A stretch of 64,000 nucleotides of DNA from Bathymodiolus brooksi (taxonomy: Eukaryota; Mollusca; Bivalvia; Mytilida; Modiolidae), in contig OY804584.1 in assembly GCA_963680875.1 (NCBI GenBank), positions 91,076,031 through 91,140,030 on the forward strand, given 5' to 3'. Below the pieces are notes generated by a model. That model had not been told where the DNA came from. It did not search any database and saw nothing but the letters and a program-made list of their open reading frames with translations. Below, in pieces: positions 36,501 to 48,500 of the stretch; the first letter of the stretch is position 1, and each line of letters opens with the position of its first letter. Position numbers and translations under genes: made by a program.

Positions 36501-39500
36501 ATATCTTCACAAACATATCACAGGGCTATGAAAGGGTGTTTTAAAATTGGGTCATAAAAGTCTCTTTTGTAATTATCTGTACTTTAATCACATTTTTTGA
36601 AATAATAGAATAATAAGGGGTTGTCAGGGCTTTCAATATTTTTCAAGGCTACCAGGTACTTCACTATTTACAAGCAGTACTTTTTATTAAAATTTGAACA
36701 ATTTTCATGGATATCTTGTACAACACTCTTTAAAATCAGGAGGTACCAAAGACCATTTTAGGTGGGTAAAAGTACCTGGTACCACCCCTTATTGAAAGGC
36801 CTGGGTTGTACTCTACCTGAGGTCCTGGTGGTCCTTGTAAACCTGGGGCACCACTTGGGCCTCTTGATCCCTTGGATCCTGAATTACCGGTTTGTCCTGC
36901 TAATCCATTCAAACCAGCAGTTCCCTACAAGTATATTTTTGACATATAATTGTAAAACAATATAAAACATTAATGAGAGACAATAATATGTACCGTATAT
37001 ACTGGGGGTTGTCGTGGTCGTGATCGTATGATAGTTGGATTTACAACTACCTGTACAATCAAATCCCACTCAAGCGAGGTGTACTCAATACAACATTATG
37101 TGATAAAGTTTGTCAGTGACTTGCTGGAGATCTGTGGTTTACTCCGGTTTCCTCCACCAATAAAACTAACCGCCATGATAGAACTGATATATTGTTGATA
37201 GTGGTGTTAAACACCATATCACTAAACTTAAACCGTACATACTGTGAATTCATTTAAACTCATGGATACCAATTTTCATAGTTGGAGGAAAAAATATATT
37301 TTTGTAGATATGTAAATTTGTGGATCTCCTGCGTTAAGTCAGTACATAAATATTTTTTGGCAAACATTCGTTGAATTCTACATTCGGTGGTTTGATATTA
37401 TCCGTGAAAATAGGTATACCATGAATAATAATCAAATCACAGTATTTTTTCTCTCTCACAAAATCAGACACTCACACACTAAATATTCATTAAATAAAAG
37501 AAAAAAAAATTAAATTTTGATTTTCTGTGTAATAATTTGTGTTTGTTTGTGTATCGTGGTGTTTAACATATGTTGTGTTTTTGCTTTGTTTTTCTTTGTC
37601 TTGTGTGATGCCAGTTTCTCTGGATTGTCTATTTTTATACGTTTATTTACGTGTGGAATACTAGAAATTACATTAAATATTTGGACAAGACACTACACAC
37701 ATAAAATAATATTAAAAGATTTATAACTTACTGGCTCTCCTGGTGGTCCTTGGAATCCTGCCGGTCCAATAGGTCCTGGTTGTCCTGGTGGTCCATTTAG
37801 TCCATCCTGTCCATTATTGCCTGGAGGGCCTGGTGGTCCCTAAGAAAATGATACAAATCAGTAAAATATTTGTTTTACAAAAGTGGATTTCTCAGTGTAA
37901 CATTTTATCAAAGGAAAAGACAGAGATGCTAATAGCATTGAAAAGTTCATTTCAAGTAATGGATTATAGAATTGTCATGGCAACATCAGTCAACAATAAT
38001 ATTATGCTGTTGTTGATTGATCAGTCCTCACGATGAGTACCAGTCCTCCAGCACAAGACCAGTAAAACTTTGTTCGGACCAGTAATTTTTTCACTTTTTT
38101 ATTTTGAACTTAATAAAAATAAATTCAAGAATTTGATTCGGACCAGTAAATTTTTCAGTTTTTATTTTGAACTTTATCAAAATAAATTCAAGAATTTGAT
38201 TCAGACCAGTAAATTCAAATTTTCATTTTGAGGGCTGTTGATAATAGTCCATTTTGAGGAAAACATTTCAACAATAGTATGTTTATTGAGGATATGCCAA
38301 GGAAAATTTACAAATCATTGATAAAATGAAAAATACTTTACATGTTGTCAGCTAGACCGCTATGTAAGAGTTACCTGTGGGCCTTGTTCACCACCTGGTC
38401 CTGGTTCTCCCTGGGCTCCTGGGTATCCTGGAGATCCTCTCTCTCCTTGAGGTCCAGAGGCACCTGTAGCTCCTTGTGGTCCCTAGAAAAATACAGATAA
38501 ATATTATATTCTGTTAACAACTATAGAAGTTGATAATCTGAACAGTTGCCTTGCGAGAGAAAATATGATTACCATCATAGAGGGATTAGATTTTTCAGTC
38601 ATTTGACTGATTTCAGCTTTTTTTTCTATGAAAAAAAATCTGAAAGTTGCAGAACACTCTCAGAACAGGCCAAAATGATACTTTTTGAAAGGGGATGTAG
38701 ATGGTTTTATGTCTTTTTGAAAGGGGATGTAGATGGTTTTATGTATCTTTTTGAAAGGGGATGTAGATGGTTTTATGTCTTTTTGAAAGGGGATGTAGAT
38801 GGTTTTATGTCTTTTTGAAATGGGATGTAGATGGTTTTATGTATCTTTTTGAAAGGGGATGTAGATGGTTTTATGTCTTTTTGAAAGGGGATGTAGATGG
38901 TTTTATGTATCTTTTTTAATTGATTTTCAGATATTTTTATTTTCTAACCAGAATCATCCATGATCTTTAGACGTAATGCCTTTCAAACAGACCTAAATCT
39001 CCCCCTTTCAAAGTACAGGGGGGAAAAACCCTTAAGTATCAAATCCTTCAACAAAATCCAGCAAAATCTATTTTCTGGCTGATGGAGTTTAAACTTGGTA
39101 TTACATTTATTTTTCAAATCCATCTGTATTGTTTTGAAACACAGTTGTCTCCCCTCTTATAATATCCCTCTCACTTAAATGCCACTTATTGTTTTAATGA
39201 CCATGATTACAATATGCAGTAAAACTTGTATTAAAGTCACATTTTCTTGTCCTGTCATAGAAAATTTCATATATAAAAATTTAACCTCTTTATTATGACA
39301 GTTTTTCTTTCTCCCAAAGATGACCTTTTAATACAGTTTTGACTGTACATGGTTATTTAAAAAATGCCACAGAATAAACCCCTCACCGGAGACCACTTCT
39401 CTTATAATACCATTTTTTATGCAGAAGAGGTGATCCAATAGATAAAAAGTTGAATAAAATTCTTTTATTTTTTCATCATTACATTTTTTGTATAATGATT

Positions 39501-42500
39501 TTTTTTTAACAGAAATACTTTTTTTTAATTATGGCAATTTAAAAAGTGTATTTAAATATAGCAAATATACAAATTGTGCATGCATATACACAATACAAAC
39601 TGGATTTTTTTTTTATCTCAATGCTGCCTTATATTAAAATAAAACGAACATTCATTATAAAAACCAGAAGCAATATTAAGGGGCAATTAAATGCATTCAC
39701 AGAAAAAACAGTGAAAATAATTGTGAATTGTCTTTTTTTTTAGGTGAAAGTACATTAATACGAAATAGCCAACAGGGACCAATAAAAGACTACTTTTATA
39801 CTTACTGGTGGTCCAGAACTTCCCCTCTCTCCCATGTGGCCATTTAGTCCGGCTGGTCCAATCTCTCCATTTCTGCCAGCAGGTCCATTTGGACCAGTCT
39901 CGCCACGATCTCCCTATAAAATATAAATTTACATTTGAAAAAAAAAAAGAAAAAAATTTACAGAGGAATTCACTTAGAAGTACATATGTATATGTAATGA
40001 AATATATTCCAAATAATTTGTTGTGGTTTTATTTTGTGTTCAATGATTTGACATGAGAGGTGATTGTTTGCTTTTTTGATATTGGTGGAATTGTTGATCA
40101 TAACTATTTAAACTTTCTTTTCATAATTCCTTGTAAAAAACTATACCATAAAATATATACTCAATATCCAGATATATGAGATAAATAGCAAAATCTTGTA
40201 AATCTGATTGGTTCAAATATAGTCACATGACGCTGAATAGAAAAATATTCAATATTTTTTTTATAGGAGTACAACAATATACATGATGATATATCATGCT
40301 ATTTTGTTAATGATTTAGTATATGGTATACAATATGGCCACTGTACACTTACTCTTGCACCAGATTTTCCGGGAGCTCCTAAAAATCCGGTGTTTCCTTG
40401 AGGACCAGCTGGTCCTGGTGGCCCGGGTCTACCGGGACTACCTGGAGCACCAGCAGGGCCTTGTTGACCAGATTCACCAGAATTACCCTTTTCTCCATCA
40501 AGTCCGTCACGTCCCTAAAAACATGAAGAAAAGTTTATCATAATTAAACAAATTAAAGGAATTATTGGGACTAGAACGCACATAAAACAATCCCCTTTTT
40601 AGAACATAATTATCCATGACATAAGGGGGCTTTCTTTAATATGCAAAACCCTTCCTATTTTGTATTAAAATCATACAAAAGGCAATTTTTATGGTGGATG
40701 GTAGGGCTACCTTGTGATTAAAAAAAAATTCTTGTGGTTTCAAACTGATTTCCCTAAAAAAGTAATAAAAATATGTGTAAGGCACTTTAATGTTTTCATG
40801 GTGCACACCTTTTAATTGACTTTTTAAGATGTGTAATAGGTACCAGGGTACAGTCAAACCTGCCTTAAAGTGCACCTCTATATAACAAATCACTGTCCAT
40901 AAAGGGTGGTCTCATTTTCCCATTAATAAATAGTGCATATAATTTTAACCTGTATATAAAGGGCAACTGCTCATAAAGACCACATTTGCAGGTTCCCTTG
41001 AATGGACTTTATATATATAGGTTTAACTGCATATATCATTATTCACAAATCTATTCATGAGGAGATCCCAGTTATCCTGGACAGCCATGAGGTATAAAGA
41101 TAATTTTCACAGCCGATTTTAAAATAGATTTACCAGTAATAAAGCCAAAAAAAAAAACCCAAAAAAAACCCCACTTTGTATGGACATTAATGTTCTCAAG
41201 ATGCACACCTTATTTGTTAAATATTTGTTTATTTAAAGAGTGTATGACATTATTTACGAACCTGTTCACCAACAGGTCCGGGTTCTCCTGGATAACCACG
41301 AGGTCCAGATTCTCCCTATAATAAAAAAAAATATCATAATTGTTTATGTATAATTTTGATATCATTGTTCACATAAACGATGACATCGTTACTTGCAATT
41401 TTTTTCATTTGTTGGAAATCACAAATTGTACTATGCAGATTGAATAAGATGAACTGTGAGCTAATGCTCACTTATGATAACCCCACATAAATGTTCAATG
41501 TGTATAAAAACCAACTAAGTCGGCAAACAGGAAGTAGGAATCTGACGGATCCAAAAATGCTTCCCACAATATGGCATACCTATATGAAGCTTGTGACCAA
41601 ATATCAGATTTCTGCCAACAATAGTTGCTGAGAAAAATGCGACGAAAAATATCTTGGACGGACGGATGGACAGAGGTAAAACAGTATACCCCCCTCCGGT
41701 GGAGCGGGGGTATAATTACATATTTAAATTTCCAGAACATTTTTCACATTTCCACTGGAAAGGCTTGCAAAGTTCAGATCATTTCTCAGAAGTTTGTATT
41801 GTTTTTATTGGATATCATAAGCCCTGACCTTCATTAAGATTATTAATTAGAAGATAGCTATGTGTTGATTGGACCTCAGATATATGTCCTTTTTTCAAAT
41901 TCTCAAATTGTCGTCCTATTCACAAATCTATGTCCATTTCTCACTTTCTCAAATCGATGTCCAATGACATTACTTACTTATGCCATTACCTTTACCAATA
42001 AATTAACCATATATCTGAGAGTTTGGAAAGGACACATATTTGAGAATAACATTATATCTGACCTTGTTTTGAGATAATGATATCAGTGGATGCTGATTTG
42101 AGTCCTGACCTTGTTTTGAGATAATGATATCAGTGGATGCTGATTTAAGTCCTGACCTTGTTTTGAGATAATGATATCAGTGGATGCTGATTTGAGTCCT
42201 GACCTTGTTTTGAGATAATGATATCAGTGGATGCTGATTTGAGTCCTGATCTTGTTTTGAGATAATGATATCAGTGGATCCTGATTTGAGTCCTGACCTT
42301 GTTTTGAGATAATGATATCAGTGGATGCTGATTTGAGATAATGATATCAGTGGATGCTGATTTGAGTCCTGACCTTGTTTTGAGATAATGATATCAGTGG
42401 ATGCTGATTTGAGTCCTGATCTTGTTTTGAGATAATAATATCAGTGAATGCTGATTTGAGTCCTGATCTTGTTTTGAGATAATGATATCAGTGGATCCCG

Positions 42501-45500
42501 ATTTGAGTCCTGATCTTGTTTTGAGATAATGATATCAGTAGATGCTGATTTGAGTCCTGATCTTGTTTTGAGATAATGATATCAGTGGATGCTGATTTGA
42601 GTCCTGACCTTGTTTTGAGATAATGATATCAGTGGATGTTGATTTGAGTCCTGATCTTGTTTTGAGATAATGATATCAGTGGATGCTGATTTGAGTCCTG
42701 ATCTTGTTTTGAGACAATGATATCAGTGGATGCTGATTTGAGTCCTGACCTTGTTTTGAGATAATGATATCAGTGGATGCTGATTTGAGTCCTGACCTTG
42801 TTTTGAGATAATGATATCAGTGGATCCTGATTTGAGTCCTGACCTTGTTTTGAGATAATGATATCAGTGGATGTTGATTTAAGTCCTGACCTTGTTTTGA
42901 GATAATGATATCAGTGGATGCTGATTTGAGTCTTGACCTTGTTTTGAGATAATGATATCAGTGGATCCTGATTTGAGTCCTGATCTTGTTTTGAGATAAT
43001 GATATCAGTGGATGCTGATTTGAGTCCTGATCTTGTTTTGAGATAATGATATCAGTGGATCCTGATTTGAGTCCTGACCTTGTTTTAAGATAATGATATC
43101 AGTGAATGCTGATTTGAGTCCTGACCTTGTTTTGAGATAATGATATCAGTGGATACTGATTTGACTCCTGACTTGTTTTGAGATAATGATATCAGTGGAT
43201 GCTGATTTGAGTCCTGACCTTGTTTTGAGATAATGATATCAGTGGATGCTGATTTGAGTCCTGACCTTGTTTTGAGATAATGATATCAGTGGATGCTGAT
43301 TTGAGTCCTGACCTTGTTTTGAGATAATGATATCAGTGGATGCTGATTTGAGTCCTGATCTTGTTTTGAGATAATGATATCAGTGGATGCTGATTTGAGT
43401 CCTGACCTTGTTTTGAGATAATGATATCAGTGGATGCTGATTTGATTCCTGATCTTGTTTTGAGATAATGATATCAGTGGATGCTGATTTGAGTCCTGAC
43501 CTTGTTTTGAGATAATGATATCAGTGGATCCTGATTTGAGTCCTGAAGCTGATCTGAATGTATCATGTATAAACAAGTTTCAGGTTATAATAGCTGAAAT
43601 AATTACTTGAAAATGAAGAAAAAAAATATTGCTATTTTGTACATGCTAGTGTTAACTTACTGATGATCCAATTCTTCCTTCAGGTCCAATTTCTCCTGAT
43701 GGTCCAGAAGGTCCCTAAAAGTTATCAATTTTAAAATTCAGTACATAGTAAAAAAAAAAAAAGAAAAGTTGAATCTACTTTGGCAGACCCCGGAAGTCAG
43801 ATATTGTAATAATTAACGTGCATGACCCATAACCTTTCATTTCGTTACCATGCGGATATGACAACAAAAGGGTTAGGATTAGGGTCTGCTAAAGTAGAAG
43901 TACTCCCAATGATATTCTTAAAAAAAGTACCACACAACTTCAGACATGAGAAGTCTTTCTCATTCATTTAGCTTTAGTTCACAAGATTGATTGATTGATT
44001 GATTGGTTATTGCTTAACATCCAGTGTGCAGTATTGCAGTAGTACACAAGAGAGTTGTAATACATCTAAATTAATGAAGCACATGGTGCCCACAGTATCT
44101 TCAACAATGCCAACTGTCAGCTATTTCCTTCCTTTTTTTGATAAATTGAATTATTTCATAATTTTGTCATTTGTTAATCTTATTCACGAGAGGATAAAAG
44201 GCTATTCTCATACTGTATGAATCAGAAATCCTTACCCTTCAATCTTGTTGACTAACAAACTGCATTTTTCATAATTCTTAATGAAGGACCCCCTCCCCCC
44301 CCCCTCCAAGTCAAATTTTTTGAATGCCACGATATAGCTGAAATACTGCTAAAGTTGGCATTAAACACCAATCAATCAATCAAATTTTATGATCCATATA
44401 CATATACTTAGTACCAGTAAAAATTTATTTACATTTCTAAATAACAAAAATCTCTTTTGAGAAAAAAAATCAATAATTATATACAGTTGACTCTCGTTGT
44501 CTCGAACTCGGTTGACTCGAATTTCCGGTTGAGTCGAATTTTTATCGAAGTCCCGAACTTCGTTGTGTATAAATATATATAATTTGACTCCTGTTGAGTC
44601 GAATTCGGATGAGTCGAAATTTCGGTTGTCTCGAATAAAAGTTTTGGTCCCGAAATGTAGAAAACCATATTATTTACATTCGTTAAGTCAAATTTATCTG
44701 TCAAAACATGTGTATTACCTTGGGATTAAAATCGGATCACAGGTGAAACATACGGTCATTGACTTTGACATTTTTACCTTATGCTATTTCACATGTTTAT
44801 TTTAACAATCTGTCTAATTAATTAGTGATAATATTTGAATTGGCTTGGTATAATCTATTATGACACAGGTTAAATGTGTACAATAACAAATTATCGATTT
44901 ATAATAAATGCGCTTGGGTCGGCATACATCAATGATTGTGAAAAGTACACAACGGAAGCGTTTTATCTATTGATTTATTTGTCGGAAATTAATTTTCATT
45001 AAAGATGTATAATTTCTCAATTTTGAGAGATTTGAAAAAAAATGTTACTCTTAATTAACTGTTGTAATAAAAGTGGAAATCACGCTATTTCTCAGAATTG
45101 GCGTTATTTTCGGTCGAGAAAAGTTTTATTTTACACTTTATGGAATCAATACAACACAACAGATAAACATAATCATACACACACAAAAAAAAAGATATCT
45201 AGCAGTTATCAGTCATTCCACAAGATTCAAAGAATTTAACAGAAAAAAAACCAGCAACAAAAACATCGAATAAGTTTTAAATCGTTCCGAGAATCTAGAC
45301 ATGCGATGCTGGTTTTAGCTCTTCAAAATTTTGCTCGAGTTGTCTCCCTTTCGTTGTTAAACAAACTACACTTCCGGTATTTTCATAGCTCCTCTTGAGT
45401 CGAACTACGGTTGACTCAAATTTTTTCCATGGTCCCATCGAATTCGAGATAACGAGAGTCAACTGTACATAAAATAAAATACAAACAATTCAACTGTCAC

Positions 45501-48500
45501 GATGGAGTAAGTGAGTGATTGATGTTTAATGCCAACTGAGTAATTTTTTAGCCATATCATGGCAAAAACAAATTACATTTGATGAGATGATGTCTGTTTT
45601 ATACTAGATCAACACGCTTTGTTGAATCTTTATAGTGCTAGCTCACTGAAACAACAGTTCGTCGGAAGACATGTCGCTCCACTTTGACACATTATCCTCA
45701 TTCGGAGCCCATCGGTCTTTGTTCTTTCTCCTTAATGATGTGTGCTTAGCGGAAAAGCAACTAATACCAATTTTATAGTCTGTGATTTGACCCAAGCTGG
45801 CTTCAAACTCAAAATTTACTGCACTCTCTCACACTGATGCTGTTCAGTTATTTTTTTATTTTTTTTATTTTTTTTTTTTTTTTTTTCAGTTATGATAGAA
45901 ACATGTGACAATTGTGAATCAGTCATGTGACTGTCAGCATGAAGTAGAAACAATGTAAGTCAAAATTACCGGAGGTCCTTGTGACCCTGTTTGTCCTACG
46001 TTACCAGGATATCCTCGTGGTCCGATTTCTCCCTTTTCTCCTTCTCCTCCAACTTCTCCAGGATGTCCAGCATCTCCCTTCGGGGGAGGTGTTAAATTTT
46101 GTGGTCCTGTTTGTCCTGGGGCTCCTGGTTGTCCTTGCTCCCCTGGTCTACCGGGTTCTCCCTCTTTTCCATTTTCACCTGAGTATCCCTAGAAATATAC
46201 ACCAGGAAATAAATGCACCTCGTTTAAAAGTATGGGTCTTTTCGAGTAATTAGGACATCTGCATGCAATAGAACCTCATTATGTTAAATTCAGTGCAATC
46301 AATGATTATACTCATATTAACAGAGTATTTGAATCAATCAATGATTATACTCATATTAACAAAGTATTTGAATCAATCAATGATTATACTCATGTTAACA
46401 GAGTATTTGAATCAATCAATGATCATACTCATGTTAACAGAGTATTTGAATCAATCAATGATTATACTCATGTTAACAGAGTATTTGAATCAATCAATGA
46501 TTATACTCATGTTAACAGAGTATTTGAATCAATCAATGATTATACTCATGTTAACAGAGTATTTGAATCAATCAATGATTATACTCAAGTTAACAGAGTA
46601 TTTGAATCAATCAATGATTATACTCATATTAACAGAGTATTTGAATCAATCAATGATTATACTCATGTTAACAGAGTATTTGAATCAATCAATGATTATA
46701 CTCATGTTAACAGAGTATTTGAATCAATCAATGATTATACTCATATTAACAGAGTATTTGAATCAATCAATGATTATACTCATGTTAACAGAGTATTTGA
46801 ATCAATCAATGATCATACTCATGTTAACAGAGTATTTGAATCAATCAATGATTATACTCATGTTAACAGAGTATTTGAATCAATCAATGATTATACTCAT
46901 GTTAACAGAGTATTTGAATCAATCAATGATTATACTCATGTTAACAGAGTATTTGAATCAATCAATGATTATACCCATGTTAACAGGTTATTTGAATCAA
47001 TCAAGTGCCTATTGAGCTAATCACTTTTATAAACCATTCATCATTGCCTAAAAAGTGAGATTTTTTTTAATCAAAATTGACAAATGGATCAGATAAATTA
47101 ACAGTAAAGAGGGAATGATCAGGGAATATTAAAAACATTTTATTCAAATAAGGATTAATTAATAAAGGAATGTTTTAACAAAATTTTAATAATATTTCAG
47201 TAGTTTTCTTGGTATCTTACAACTGCCATGTAGAGACGGAGGAATATTACTTTTATATGATCCCTAAAGCAGAATTATAAAAAGACATATAAATTTGTGT
47301 TCATTTTTTCACAAACTTTAGATGATGTACATTAGATAAATAAAGGGGGAAAAATGATATAACACGAAAATTTTTGATCAATAATAAAAAAAAAAAAAAA
47401 TTGTTTACATAATTTTTCTTTTTGAGAAAAACCTCTCTCCTTTATTATCTACTTACTCTTCCCCCTCTTGATCCTGGGGCTCCAGTGGGTCCTCTGTCTC
47501 CTTGTAATCCCTAAAAGAAAAGAAAAATAGGTAGTAAAAAAAGTTTACTAATTTATATAATTGATATAGCTGTCATTTGATTTGTTTTATTTATGTTATT
47601 ACTGTATTTGTATGGAGAGGGACTAGTAAGTTGTAAAAACTTGTTCCCAATCCAATTGTATATATATATTGACAATAAAATCATTATAAGCTAACAAAAA
47701 GTTAAGAAAAGTTTGAGAAAACTACCATTGTACCACAGGACATTGTGACCAAACTTTAGTATTTTATTGCTTGCTCATCAAGGTGTCTGTTAGATGTTTT
47801 GTTTTTATAACATGGTTGGAAAATCTCATAACTTAAGACAAAGAATGCATTTTCTTACCACTAATCCGATAGGTCCTGGGCTTCCACGCTCTCCTTGAGA
47901 TCCTGGTGGTCCCTGAAATAAAAAATTGGTACAATGTATAATCAAAATCTGGACAACAATTTTTTCCTATTTTTATCAATCTTTCATATGTCTGGTCAAA
48001 AACAGCAGACATTATTTCTTACAGTGATAACTTATCCACAATTTTTTTTAATGAAATTTTTTTTTATTCATTTAAGAGAAAATAGGTTTTTCCATTTGGC
48101 TAGAATAAGATCTTTTGTGATTTAATACAATGACTTTAACACCTGTTGTGTGACACTTGACTTGAGAAAGGAAAGAACTTCTCACATTCATTAAAGGTAT
48201 TTCTACATCTCTTTATAAGGAATATTAGACTTACTTCTCCACCAGATTCTCCTGCTGGCCCTGGCATACCTCTCTCTCCAGTTGGTCCACGTCTTCCCTC
48301 AGGTCCAGGTTCTCCAGAAAATCCTTGTTCACCCTAAATATAAATATATATAGTTTTGTCAGTCATATATATTTGGCCAAGATTAAATATATATTTGTAT
48401 GTTTTTTTTATAAATGTGTACTCTTATTCTTTCCCACTCGTGGTGAGGTGTACTTGATACAACATTATGTGATAAAGTTTTCAGTGACTTGCAACAGGTT

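Noticed and set aside
46281..47015. 244-codon frame with a 13-residue repeat ([13 protein letters not shown])
   Set aside because: 39-bp minisatellite read in frame; the right edge simply runs into intronic sequence.
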